Source: Chitinophagales bacterium (GTDB lineage Bacteria; Bacteroidota; Bacteroidia; Chitinophagales; Saprospiraceae). From it: a stretch of 61,926 nt of DNA. This document shows positions 53,401 through 61,399 of the stretch, piece after piece (position 1 is the first letter of the stretch; the number at the start of each line of letters is the position of its first letter). A program made the position numbers and the translations under genes. The notes under the pieces are model-generated. The model made no database searches and was not told the origin of the DNA. It was given only the letters and a program-made list of their open reading frames with translations. The stretch spans positions 1-61,926 of the forward strand of contig JAAFJT010000016.1 of NCBI GenBank assembly GCA_013298955.1. The letters are read 5' to 3'.

Positions 53401-54845
53401 AAACGGTTACGGTTACAGGTGGGAGTGCTATTACGCTGACTGCAACCGTAAAAAATGATTCTTGTAATCAAAGCGTTGGGTCGATTACTTTGGGGGCGGA
53501 AGATGGTATCAAACCTTATACTTTTATGTGGTCAACTGGTGCAACATCGCAACACCTCAACAATGTGCCAGCAGGTATTTATTCTGTGACCGTAACGGAT
53601 GCTGTCGGATGTTCGCAAGCAGTAACTAAGACCATTGGTCAAAGCTGTGGTGGAGGCAGTGTAGCGAATGACAATTGTACAGGCAGTAATTTGATAGCTG
53701 CTGTAAATAACTTTTTGTATATTTATCCGGGTCTTTCTGCTCGTGCCATTACAACAGGCGCAACCGCAAGTACTTCCAATACCAATCAAAAAGATGTTTG
53801 GTTTAAATTTTCAGCATTAGCCCATTCCCAAGTGTTTCGTTTTAGTAATATATTATCTACATTAGGCAGCTGTAGTGGTGTGGGTATGGAAGTTTATAAA
53901 GGAGCGTGTGGTGGATTGACTTCGATTTTTTACGATAATCAAATTTGTCTTGATAAGGAAAATGAAGTTTTTGTAGGCGGGAATACAGCTACCAATTATT
54001 TGAATTTAAATGAAACCTATTATGTAAGAGTCTGGACAACAGGCAATAGTAACAATGCAACAGGCGAATTTGATATACAGCTTTTGCGGGGTAGTTTAAA
54101 CAATATTTGTACTTATGCAGAAGAACTCTATCCGTGGAATATTACGGTGACAACAGGTGGTTCAACAACTGACCCAACTCTGGTGACGAATAGCAATACC
54201 AATGGTTTAATGTGTAACAATAATCTTGCGGGCGCACCTACGGATGATATTTGGTTTAAATTTACAGCCACCGCCAGTACCATGAAACTCTCTTACAATA
54301 GTTTCTACTGGCGTAAGGGATACTGTGACCCTGATAAACGGTTGACATTCAGTTTATATGATGGGGGATGTAATGGCGCAGTAGTACCCTTTGCTAATAA
54401 TTTAGCCTTTGGCAATAAAGATCAGGGCGACATTAACATTGCAGGATTGACCGTTGGAACGAAATATTATGTCAAAGTTTGGACCAGTGGTTCTTGTAAT
54501 AATTACGCTATTTTCAATTTAAAAGTGAATCCTTCTACCAGTGGGGGCAGTGGTAGTGCTTATGTCATCAATACGCAACAACAATTGCCTGTGGTGGTGC
54601 AGTCGATTTACCCTGTTCCGACGGATGAGATGATTAATATGCAACTGACTTCCAAAGTGAATGAGCCGATTCCGTTTCAATTTTATGATGCACGGGGCAG
54701 TTTGGTTCAAACAGAGGAGCAAACGGTTCAATTAGGGATGAATGAACTGCATTTTGATGTCAGTCGTTTACCAAGTGGCGTGTATTATATCATGATACCG
54801 GGCGTTGTGTTAAAGAGTAGCCCAATGCAATTTGTAAAATTGTGA
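50424..54845 (+). CDS. Giant SprB-repeat T9SS surface protein
   Basis: About 1,473 residues from the ATG at 50424, chosen for its signal peptide (KKTMNKTYLLAGCLWLCCCF). An Ig-like domain and an unassigned region (~1-330) come first. Some ten SprB-type repeats follow (~330-1080), each with a cysteine and a pattern like NGSINLAVSGGTAPYTYSWA, NGATTQNLSNLSVGVYTVTV. Two carbohydrate-binding-like/PPC-like beta domains come next (VWFKFSALAHSQVFRFSN; DDIWFKFTATASTMKLSYNS). A type IX sorting domain ends it (QSIYPVPTDEMINMQLTS; LPSGVYYIMIPG). It is probably an adhesin related to the gliding adhesin SprB; its role in motility is not shown. Confidence 0.92.
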   Translation: MKKTMNKTYLLAGCLWLCCCFNITAQCVPPTVSVQVQNNGSPLCQQAPIVLEANVTSSTVGITYQWKRNGVPIPTGTAPFLFVYEEGTYNVVVTKDSCNTTSAALAVTLQPPSKPIVSGTFDASGTILIAGCGNALVHAAPTRGGILEWFSTAVPTGLPVFTGTPYLANGNGTIHVFEKTAAGCYSPVQRILISLSMPPNTTPHSPDSLVSGRAIDENGVLTDTLRLPPVSSSCNLNTARVDPVAGDTILEWHTSRTGPSYDGNGNLISLLATGSSFTWDYFAALPISSYSNEAYKKAKIFVYKKINGCYGPPKPVVMTVFNPLVVTSSPVAVTCNGGSNGNILLGVTGDIAPYRFAWSRNSNITNPLNNLTAGTYQYTVTGAQGCTKSGSAVVTEPAALVITPTKTDITCNGLTNGSINLAVSGGTAPYTYSWANGATTQNLSNLSVGVYTVTVRDVLSCSTSMTHNLSQPILLTAAANVVTNATCGQNTGSINSAVTGGTPPYSYNWSNGATTADLTNLSAGIYSLTVTDSKGCTKTVTNLNITSGSNLAATITPTNASCGQTNGSIALTNVSGGTTYTYGWSANANNATTSSVSNLAVGDYSVTIASNGCQLVKTATISSANSNLTATITPTNASCGQTNGSIALTNVSGGTTYTYLWSANANNATTASVSNLAVGDYSVTIASNGCQLVKTATISSANSNLTATITPTNASCGQTNGSIALSNVSGGTTYTYIWSANANNATTASVNNLAVGTYSVTITSNGCQLVKTATISAGSNMTATANSISASCGNANGSVILSVTGGLSPYTYLWSNGATTISLNNVAAGSYTVTIKDANNCQITKTATVTSSSALSLTPTVTQPSCGQSNGSINLTVLGGTPSYNYFWSNSATTANLTNLAAGAYTVHVIDGAGCSADTIVNLIQSGGLVVNTIVNNALCGYSNGSVLTSVSGGTAPYTYSWSNGKSTANLSNLTAGTYTVTVTAANNCAGTKTVTVTGGSAITLTATVKNDSCNQSVGSITLGAEDGIKPYTFMWSTGATSQHLNNVPAGIYSVTVTDAVGCSQAVTKTIGQSCGGGSVANDNCTGSNLIAAVNNFLYIYPGLSARAITTGATASTSNTNQKDVWFKFSALAHSQVFRFSNILSTLGSCSGVGMEVYKGACGGLTSIFYDNQICLDKENEVFVGGNTATNYLNLNETYYVRVWTTGNSNNATGEFDIQLLRGSLNNICTYAEELYPWNITVTTGGSTTDPTLVTNSNTNGLMCNNNLAGAPTDDIWFKFTATASTMKLSYNSFYWRKGYCDPDKRLTFSLYDGGCNGAVVPFANNLAFGNKDQGDINIAGLTVGTKYYVKVWTSGSCNNYAIFNLKVNPSTSGGSGSAYVINTQQQLPVVVQSIYPVPTDEMINMQLTSKVNEPIPFQFYDARGSLVQTEEQTVQLGMNELHFDVSRLPSGVYYIMIPGVVLKSSPMQFVKL
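52071..52763 (+). repeat. Three near-identical 231-bp repeats inside the SprB-like gene
   Basis: Units start near 52071, 52302 and 52533, exactly 231 bp (77 codons) apart. Most of the sequence is identical (for example TGCGAGTTGTGGTCAAACC), with a few silent or conservative changes, whereas the other SprB repeats in the gene are diverged. This indicates recent internal amplification or gene conversion. Confidence 0.92.
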
Positions 54846-54847
54846 TA

Positions 54848-54922
54848 AATGGGTTGAATTAGGATTTGCAGGATTATTAAGTAAAAATCTTAATAATCCT
54901 ATAAATCCTAATTCAGCCCATT
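54848..54922. terminator. Hairpin after the SprB-like gene
   Basis: AATGGGTTGAATTAGGATTT pairs with its complement ending AATTCAGCCCATT; the inner arms are AGGATTATTAAG/CTTAATAATCCT, with T-rich flanks. It begins at the gene's stop. Confidence 0.85.
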
Positions 54923-55016
54923 CTTTTTTTTGGCAACACCAATTAAATATCGTAAAATTGCGCAAAAGAATTTTTGATACGAATTGCGATAAATTACATT
55001 TTATATTAAATTGATT

Positions 55017-56549
55017 ATGAATACTTTGTTCAAACAAGAGCATATTACCCTAATCCTACTTTTGTTAATTGAATTAGGGATTGTTTTCGGCATCGTTTGG
55101 AAACAATTGCAAGCATCCGACGAAACGCGCCGCAAAATCGATGGTTATAAAGACATTATTCCAGAAGAATCTAAATTGGAATTGCAAGATACCAATCTTT
55201 CTGCAACCGATTTAAAAGCTAAAAAACCGAGCGAAATTTTACGCGATTTAACCCAATATCAACTGAATACGGGCGAAACGGTTTCGGTATCTTTAATCCG
55301 AGCCAATGATCATTTCAATGTTCATTTTGATAAAATATTAAAATCTTTAAATACGTATCTCCTTAAAAATAAGGGCAGTGCTGCTGATTTTCACTTAGTG
55401 AAAGATGTGGTGGAAAGGCATTTGGACGCGGAAGACAATGATATTAATATTTCATTGCCAACCCCGTTATATTTGGGTTTATTGGGAACGATGTTGGGCG
55501 TAGTGGTGGGCGTACTCTTTTTTCTGCCGAGTTTGATGACCACACAAGGCGATACGAGTGCGAATTTGTCGGATGGAATTATTAAAATTTTGTTAGGCGT
55601 TGTCGCGTCGATGACGGCAAGTGCTTTTGGACTTTGGCTCACCGTTCAAAATTCGACGGTACATTATAAAGGGGCGAAAACTTTGGTTGAAAGTCGAAAA
55701 AATGGGTTTTATACGTTTATTCAAACCGAATTATTACCTGTTTTGAATCAAAATATTAATTCCAGTTTGCATTCGTTACAACTCAATTTGGGACAGTTTA
55801 ACCAACAATTTACGCAAAACATCGGAGAATTGAGCAAATTAATGGGGCGTAATTATGACGCACTCATAGCACAAGATAGTACTTTGAAACAACTTAGTTC
55901 AATGGATTTGAACACTTTAGCAACGGTCAATGCCCAAGTTTTTGCAGAATTGCGCGGTTCAGTGGGTTCTTTGGATAAGTTTAATCAATATTTGAATCAA
56001 TTGAATGATTTCGTTGCGATGTCTGCGCAATTGAACACACAAGTCAATGAATTATTGGGTCGAACCCAACAAATAGGGGCTGTTGCGAATAAAATTTCAA
56101 CGAATTTAGATAAAAATGAAAAATTAACCCATTTTTTAATGGAGCATTTTGCCGAATTGGAAGATAGGCGCGTCCTTTTATTGCGGGGTGTTGATACGGT
56201 AGAAAAAACGTTGCAACAAAGTTTTGACGGATTACAATCGTTTACGAAAGTGCAAATGGCAGCGATGCGCACCCTTGCCGATACCGAACAACAAAAAATG
56301 AACAGTTGGGTAACGGAAAATAGAGCCGTTTTGACCCATTTTTCTAAAACAATGAATGACAATGTGGAGGCTTTGCGCAAAATTTCGGATGAGCAAAATC
56401 GGAGATTAAGTCATGATTTGAATGCCAATTTTGGCACCTTGATTCGATTGGCGAATGAGCAAAATGAGAAAAAAATAGAGATTCCAGCTACTTTTTGGGA
56501 TGATTTGAAAAAAAAATCCGTCGAAATTAAAAATCGATTTTCGGCATAA
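55017..56549 (+). CDS. MotA/TolQ/ExbB-type proton-channel protein with long coiled-coil tail (ZorA-like)
   Basis: About 510 residues from the ATG at 55017; a TTG two codons earlier is less likely. One membrane helix at the N-terminus (HITLILLLLIELGIVFGIVW) and two in the middle (TPLYLGLLGTMLGVVVGVLF, then GIIKILLGVVASMTASAFGL) give the three-helix ExbB/ZorA layout; the TTxxG-like and small-residue faces are visible. The last ~290 residues are a long coiled coil rich in Gln and Asn, as in ZorA, whose tail projects into the cytoplasm. The OmpA partner follows at 56636. ZorC, ZorD or ZorE are not seen. Confidence 0.7.
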   Translation: MNTLFKQEHITLILLLLIELGIVFGIVWKQLQASDETRRKIDGYKDIIPEESKLELQDTNLSATDLKAKKPSEILRDLTQYQLNTGETVSVSLIRANDHFNVHFDKILKSLNTYLLKNKGSAADFHLVKDVVERHLDAEDNDINISLPTPLYLGLLGTMLGVVVGVLFFLPSLMTTQGDTSANLSDGIIKILLGVVASMTASAFGLWLTVQNSTVHYKGAKTLVESRKNGFYTFIQTELLPVLNQNINSSLHSLQLNLGQFNQQFTQNIGELSKLMGRNYDALIAQDSTLKQLSSMDLNTLATVNAQVFAELRGSVGSLDKFNQYLNQLNDFVAMSAQLNTQVNELLGRTQQIGAVANKISTNLDKNEKLTHFLMEHFAELEDRRVLLLRGVDTVEKTLQQSFDGLQSFTKVQMAAMRTLADTEQQKMNSWVTENRAVLTHFSKTMNDNVEALRKISDEQNRRLSHDLNANFGTLIRLANEQNEKKIEIPATFWDDLKKKSVEIKNRFSA

Positions 56550-56565
56550 CCGCATATAGCAGTAC

Positions 56566-56600
56566 AACGTTTGGAGGGTTTTAAAACCCTCCAAACGTTT
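56566..56600 (+). terminator. Terminator-like hairpin between the channel and OmpA genes
   Basis: AACGTTTGGAGGGTTTT pairs with AAAACCCTCCAAACGTT plus trailing T, almost the same stem as at 27245-27280. It lies between two genes expected to work together, so it may act as partial attenuation. Confidence 0.8.
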
Positions 56601-56635
56601 TTTACGACTTATTCAACTATTTATCATCTTAAATT

Positions 56636-57283
56636 ATGGCAAATCATCAAAAAACGAACTTTTTTTGGCCTGGATATGCCGACTTAATGAATAATTTATT
56701 TTACATTATGTTGGTTTTATACGTTTTAACCTTTGTCATTTTGAAAAACGAACAAGCCAAATATAAAGCAGATGCCGAACAATTGCGTCAAATTCGGCGC
56801 ATCGAACATGCGGTCAATAACATTGATACCACTCGACATTACTTTGCCTACGATTCGGTTTATCAAAAACATGTTTTAAGTATCAATGTGCAATTTGCAT
56901 CAGGTCAATACGATATACATCAACTTTCGGATAATACAAGGGATAGTTTGCGCAAAGCAGGAGAGCGCATTCGCAATTTGATTTTGCAATCTCAAAAAGA
57001 AAAAGCCTTAGAAGTCAAATTTTTAGTGATTATTGAAGGGCAAGCATCTCGGGATGGTTCGGCGCGTAATTTCCCCCTCAGTCATGAACGCGCTCGTGCG
57101 CTGTTGCATTTTTGGAAAAGTAATTCGATTGATATGGAACAATTGAAAAATTGTGAATTAGTGGTTGCGGGCAGTGGAGAAGGCGGTTTGCCGCGCATTC
57201 AACCCGATGTACCGCCTGCAAATCAGCGTTTTTTGATTCACATCATTCCTAAAATTGGTTCTTTTAAAAAAAACAAAAAGTAG
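56636..57283 (+). CDS. MotB/OmpA-like stator partner (ZorB-like)
   Basis: A 215-residue protein with a single N-terminal membrane helix carrying the MotB-type acidic site: FFWPGYADLMNNLFYIMLVL, with Asp16 as the probable proton carrier. The C-terminal OmpA domain (peptidoglycan-binding) has LSINVQFASGQYDIHQLSDN, IEGQASRDGSARNFPLSHER and ARALLHFWKSN. Together with the preceding ExbB-like protein it should form a peptidoglycan-anchored, proton-driven 5:2-type motor. ZorB of Zorya defence has this layout. No effector genes are adjacent. Confidence 0.75.
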   Translation: MANHQKTNFFWPGYADLMNNLFYIMLVLYVLTFVILKNEQAKYKADAEQLRQIRRIEHAVNNIDTTRHYFAYDSVYQKHVLSINVQFASGQYDIHQLSDNTRDSLRKAGERIRNLILQSQKEKALEVKFLVIIEGQASRDGSARNFPLSHERARALLHFWKSNSIDMEQLKNCELVVAGSGEGGLPRIQPDVPPANQRFLIHIIPKIGSFKKNKK

Positions 57284-57288
57284 TATAA

Positions 57289-57393
57289 ATTGGAACGCGG
57301 ATGACGCAGATTGGGCTAAGTTTCGCGGATTTTTTTTTATAAAACAAAAAATCCGCGAAACTTAGCCCAATCTGTGTCATCCGCGTTCCAATT
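57289..57393. repeat. Family-1 palindrome between ZorB-like and WYL genes
   Basis: The arms 57289-57336 and 57346-57393 pair over 48 bp (AATTGGAACGCGGATGACGC at the left, GTCATCCGCGTTCCAATT at the right). It separates convergent genes. Confidence 0.9.
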
Positions 57394-57408
57394 CGCTCGC
57401 ATTTACGC

Positions 57409-58431
57409 TCAAAACTCGAAATCGAAATTATAATTCTCAACGGCATATTGAAGTCGTTTCAAGATGCGTTCTCGAAGGCTTGTGGGCGTAATCACATGGA
57501 TTGCTTCTCCAAATCCCAAAAATTCTCGCTCCAATTCGTAATTCACAATCACCTCAATCGTAAAAATACAACCTGCGGCTCCCAAATCGTGTTTGACCAC
57601 TTGTGTTTTATGCAACGGTTTTGTTTGCACATAAGGCGCGTGTTCGGCATTGACCCAAAACGCAATAGGCTGCGGAACCTGCCAATAACTTTTGGAAACG
57701 CCAATCATATTTTCAAAATACGTATCCGACAATTGCGCATCATACCGAAAGGGATGCGTTGCAATTTCAATGTTTTTGATACGGTCTAACGCAATTAAAT
57801 TGGGCAAATGGTAATCTCCAAGCAAACCCAACAAAAACCAACGATTGCGATATTCTTTCAACATATGCGGATAAAAAATAATTTTTTTAGGTTCGGACGC
57901 TTTAAAAGATTGATAATCAATCGATAATGTTTTTTGTTCCAGAATCGCTTGATACAAAACATCCAAATATTTCAATCCAACGACATATTCATTGGTTTCA
58001 AAATGAATGACATCCGCTTGTTTATTTTTGACGGTATGAATCTGATGTTGCAACCGCCCAACCATACTTTCGACCGCTTGAAAGTGGTTAAAACCTTTAA
58101 ATTGTTGCAAAATTTTCACAACTTCCGATAAAACACTTAAATCTTGATGCGTCAAAGGGATTTTCGTGATACTGTATTTGGCATCTTCGTAGGTATAATA
58201 TTTTTTATCCAAAACAATAATCGGCGCATTATACCCCAATTTTTCAGACCGCATCATTTGAATATCCATTTGAACGGTGCGCTGACTTACGCCTTTGCGA
58301 ATGCCTTCATACTCGTACAAGGCTTCTGAACATTTTTCGACCAACTGTTCTAACGTCCATTTGCGAAAGCGGTTTTGCAAACACGCATCAATGGTTTTAT
58401 ACCGAATTAAGGCATTTTTATTGACAGACAA
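57409..58431 (-). CDS. WYL-domain transcriptional regulator
   Basis: A 340-residue regulator with an N-terminal HTH (~1-65: WTLEQLVEKCSEALYEYEGI, SQRTVQMDIQMMRSEKLG) and a WYL domain at about 150-320 (KTLSIDYQSFKASEPKKIIF, then YPHMLKEYRNRWFLLGLLGD), plus a C-terminal WCX region. WYL proteins sense nucleic-acid-like ligands and often regulate defence loci. Here it lies convergent with the ZorAB-like pair. The association is suggestive only, since WYL regulators are common in Bacteroidota. Confidence 0.92.
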   Translation of the reverse strand: MSVNKNALIRYKTIDACLQNRFRKWTLEQLVEKCSEALYEYEGIRKGVSQRTVQMDIQMMRSEKLGYNAPIIVLDKKYYTYEDAKYSITKIPLTHQDLSVLSEVVKILQQFKGFNHFQAVESMVGRLQHQIHTVKNKQADVIHFETNEYVVGLKYLDVLYQAILEQKTLSIDYQSFKASEPKKIIFYPHMLKEYRNRWFLLGLLGDYHLPNLIALDRIKNIEIATHPFRYDAQLSDTYFENMIGVSKSYWQVPQPIAFWVNAEHAPYVQTKPLHKTQVVKHDLGAAGCIFTIEVIVNYELEREFLGFGEAIHVITPTSLRERILKRLQYAVENYNFDFEF

Positions 58432-58530
58432 AGGAATATAGTTGATTTAAAAAAATAATAAATTATTGAATGGGTTCTAAGCAATCTGGATTCTAAATCA
58501 ATTATTACACAACATGTATAACCTTGGGAT

Positions 58531-58669
58531 ACAATTGGAACGCGGATGACGCAGATTGGGCGGATTTTCGCGGATTTTAGGTTTTTTAAAAATTAGATTT
58601 TTAAAAAATCCCAAAATAAAAAAAATCCGTGAAAATCCGCCCAATCTGCGTCATCCGTGTTCCAATTGT
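58531..58669. repeat. Family-1 palindrome between WYL and ArsC-like genes
   Basis: ACAATTGGAACGCGGATGAC opens the left arm and the right arm ends CATCCGTGTTCCAATTGT. A second small stem lies inside (TTTTTTAAAAATTAGATTTT). It sits between genes on the same strand. Confidence 0.88.
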
Positions 58670-58675
58670 CTCTAA

Positions 58676-59032
58676 TTACGCAAGGTCATTCGCTTTTTTC
58701 GCCGCTTCAATCGTTTTCGCATCATTTCCAACAAAAATTTCCTCCTCAACCACAATTACAGGGCGTTTTAAAAACGTATATTCTTCCAAAATCAATCGTT
58801 GATAATCATTTTCAGATAATTTTTGCTCGTGCAAACCCATCGCCCGATATTTCATGGACTTTCGACTGAACAAACTTTCATAACTACCTGTTACTTGGTG
58901 CATTGCTTCCAATTGCGCCGCCGTTAACGGTTCTGCTTTGATGTCGTGCAATGTAAATTCATTATGCGTATTCACTTGTTTGATAATGCGTTTACAAGTA
59001 GTACAACTGCTAAGATGATATATTTTTTTCAT
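58676..59032 (-). CDS. ArsC/Spx-family thioredoxin-fold protein
   Basis: A 118-residue protein of the arsenate reductase-like family: KIYHLSSCTTCKRIIKQVN holds a CxxC pair near residue 10, and EEYTFLKRPVIVVEEEIFVG holds the conserved cis-Pro loop. The CxxC motif is more typical of the YffB/Spx/MgsR branch than of true arsenate reductases, and no ars genes are nearby. Its role is therefore uncertain. It is divergent from the nucleoside phosphorylase gene by 18 bp. Confidence 0.88.
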   Translation of the reverse strand: MKKIYHLSSCTTCKRIIKQVNTHNEFTLHDIKAEPLTAAQLEAMHQVTGSYESLFSRKSMKYRAMGLHEQKLSENDYQRLILEEYTFLKRPVIVVEEEIFVGNDAKTIEAAKKANDLA

Positions 59033-59050
59033 AAATCAAAAAATAAATGA

Positions 59051-59926
59051 ATGTTTACTGAATCTGAATTGATTTTAAATCCAGATGGTAGTGTTTACCA
59101 CCTGCACCTGCATCCCGAACAAATCGCTGATACGATTTTAACGGTCGGCGACCCTGAAAGAGTGGGCGAAATTACAAAACACTTTGATAAAATCGAGTAT
59201 CGGGTTCAAAAAAGAGAATTTTTGACGCATACAGGCACAATAGGCAATCGGCGTTTGACAGTGATTTCGACCGGAATTGGTACAGACAATATGGATATTG
59301 TGTTGAACGAATTGGATGCGTTGGTCAATATTGATTTGAAAAATCGGGTTAAAAAAGATAAATTGTCTTCTTTGACTTTGATTCGAGTGGGTACTTCAGG
59401 CGCGATTCAGCCCGAAATCCCCGTAGATAGTTTGTTATTATCTGAAACGGGTATCGGAACGGATAATTTGATGCACTTTTATGATGCAGACCCAAGTGGT
59501 GCCGAATTGGTTTTTGGGGAAGCATTAGCCGATTATTTAGAAAAAAATTGTAATGAATTGTTGATGATGCCGTATTGTTTTGATGCAGATGCGGGTTTGG
59601 TGAAGCAGTTTTCAACAGAAAATGTTTTAAAAGGAATCACGGTCAGTTGTCCCGGATTTTACGCGCCGCAAGGTCGCGTGTTGAGAGGCAAATTATCAGA
59701 ACCCAAATACCTTAAAATGTTGACCGAATTTAAGTATAAAAAACGCAAATTGACCAATTTGGAGATGGAAACCGCCGCTTTATATGGACTTTCGCGCCTT
59801 TTGGGACATAAAGCGATTGCAATCAATGCCATTTTAGCGAATCGCGCCACAGGCGAATTTAGCAAGAATCCAGCAAAAACCATTGAAAATTTAATTCAAA
59901 ATGTTTTAACAAGTTTGCTGCGCTAA
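59051..59926 (+). CDS. Nucleoside phosphorylase (uridine phosphorylase-like)
   Basis: A 291-residue protein of the PNP/UDP phosphorylase superfamily. Phosphate-binding residues lie in ILTVGDPERVGEITKHFD and VISTGIGTDNMDIVLNEL; LIRVGTSGAIQPEIPVDSLL and the ribose-contact NLEMETAALYGLSRLLGHKA complete the site. The C-terminal region resembles uridine phosphorylase. Precise substrate is not resolved. Convergent with the Fic-like gene. Confidence 0.9.
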   Translation: MFTESELILNPDGSVYHLHLHPEQIADTILTVGDPERVGEITKHFDKIEYRVQKREFLTHTGTIGNRRLTVISTGIGTDNMDIVLNELDALVNIDLKNRVKKDKLSSLTLIRVGTSGAIQPEIPVDSLLLSETGIGTDNLMHFYDADPSGAELVFGEALADYLEKNCNELLMMPYCFDADAGLVKQFSTENVLKGITVSCPGFYAPQGRVLRGKLSEPKYLKMLTEFKYKKRKLTNLEMETAALYGLSRLLGHKAIAINAILANRATGEFSKNPAKTIENLIQNVLTSLLR

Positions 59927-59934
59927 TCGGGTGT

Positions 59935-60044
59935 AATTGGAACGCGGATGACGCAGATAAGGCTGATTTTCGCGGATTTTTTATTTTATAAAACTAAAAA
60001 ATCCGCGAAAATCAGCCCAATCCGCGTCATCTGAGTTCCAATTG
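59935..60044. repeat. Family-1 palindrome between phosphorylase and Fic-like genes
   Basis: AATTGGAACGCGGATGACGC opens the left arm; the right arm ends GCGTCATCTGAGTTCCAATT, with two substitutions in the outer stem. It fills a convergent gap. Confidence 0.88.
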
Positions 60045-60063
60045 TATTGTACCCAACCTAATA

Positions 60064-61314
60064 TCAATGTTCAACAGTATAAACCGTGTTTTTATAATCA
60101 CCTATTTTTTGAATTTCATTCATACGGTGCATGTATTGCAAATCTTTACGCATAATATGTTGATTGATTTCTGGAAAAGCCGTTTTCAAATCATTCAATC
60201 GAACAGGTTGTTTTTCCGAAATAAACTTTTTTAATTTTTTTTGGCGTGATGATAAATAAACATCACTCGTTTTAAGCGGTTCTTCTATTTTTACAGCCGC
60301 ATTCGATTTAGGCGTTTTTTCTATTTTCGGAACCACTTTTACAGGTTCTTTGGAAATATCCATAGCGGATTGCGGATTTACATCAAATAAATTACCCGTG
60401 CTGATTTGATTTTGATTATTATGAACTCGTTTCGTAACAACTGATTTGGGTGTGTCAACCATTTTATTTTTAGCATTCACAGGTTTTGATGCTTCCTGCT
60501 GATTTTGAACGGGTTGATTTTGTCGGATGGATTCTAACTTCAATGAACCCAATTGTTGTTCTAAATGATTGATTGATAATAAAATACAGTCTAATAAAAA
60601 AATAATCCAATCTGAAATATCTTCTTTTACTTGATTTCTGCTATGCAACGCTTTCGCTAATGATGCTTGATAGGCTGCTTTACGAGCCAACAAAATGGTT
60701 TCCAGTGATAAATAGTCAATAAAATTATAATTGGAATATTTTAATAACAGCATCGCTATCAAACGCGATAATTGCAAATTGCGGGTTTCAAAAGGAGCCA
60801 GTGCCGCCCATTCGTACATAAAATCAGCCGTCGCAATGAGTGGATGTATTGATTTTCGTTCTAATAAAACCGTTGTTTTTTGAATCTGCTGTCTCAGTTG
60901 TCCTAAAACATCTTGTGTAGGCGTTGCGCGAAACGAAATCAACTGTTCTTCAATGGCAAGCACTAATTTAGGAACGATATTTCTATATTTTTTAAAATCA
61001 ACATTTGTATTTTGTGGTTCTAATTCAACATACAGATATTCAATCGTTTGATGTGTGAAAAGCGTTGTTGGATTTAAAACAATATTCAACGCATTTTGGT
61101 ACGCATCTAAACGTTCACTGCCTGCATTCACTACATTTTCGAGCTGCATAGAGGCAACTGCATTGTCGTTTGATGCTGCGATTTGAATATGCTTTAAATG
61201 TTCTGCCGACAAATTTTGCATTTGTAGAGTCCATTTGCCTTTAAATTCATCAATTAGACCAATTTGTTGAATGATTCGTTGACCATTTTGAAAATGGAAG
61301 GTTAATTTTTGCAT
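60064..61314 (-). CDS. Degenerate Fic-like protein with C-terminal winged helix
   Basis: About 416 residues from MQKLTFHFQNGQRI; the upstream extension to 61440 overlaps the next gene and is rejected. A central segment (HPLIATADFMYEWAALAPFE, then TRNLQLSRLIAMLLLKYS) aligns with the Fic core HPFxxGNGRxxR, but the catalytic His is Ala and the GNG is lost, so AMPylation is unlikely. A low-complexity linker (~270-350) follows. The end is a winged helix (SSRQKKLKKFISEKQPVRLN; LQYMHRMNEIQKIGDYKNTV). The likely role is DNA binding or regulation. The Fic link is tentative. Confidence 0.55.
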   Translation of the reverse strand: MQKLTFHFQNGQRIIQQIGLIDEFKGKWTLQMQNLSAEHLKHIQIAASNDNAVASMQLENVVNAGSERLDAYQNALNIVLNPTTLFTHQTIEYLYVELEPQNTNVDFKKYRNIVPKLVLAIEEQLISFRATPTQDVLGQLRQQIQKTTVLLERKSIHPLIATADFMYEWAALAPFETRNLQLSRLIAMLLLKYSNYNFIDYLSLETILLARKAAYQASLAKALHSRNQVKEDISDWIIFLLDCILLSINHLEQQLGSLKLESIRQNQPVQNQQEASKPVNAKNKMVDTPKSVVTKRVHNNQNQISTGNLFDVNPQSAMDISKEPVKVVPKIEKTPKSNAAVKIEEPLKTSDVYLSSRQKKLKKFISEKQPVRLNDLKTAFPEINQHIMRKDLQYMHRMNEIQKIGDYKNTVYTVEH

Positions 61315-61399
61315 GATGGATAGATAATAATTTTGTTTTAAAATATCTATAACGTATCGATATTTTATCGATAAAATCGCCACAAATCCAATGCCAATA

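Noticed and set aside
55017-57283. GldL/GldM gliding motor
   Set aside because: GldL has two helices and GldM has a large periplasmic part. Here the first protein has three helices and a cytoplasmic coiled coil, and the second an OmpA domain.
58676-59032. Arsenic-resistance locus
   Set aside because: The protein has a CxxC pair of the Spx/YffB type, and no arsR, arsB or acr3 gene is nearby.
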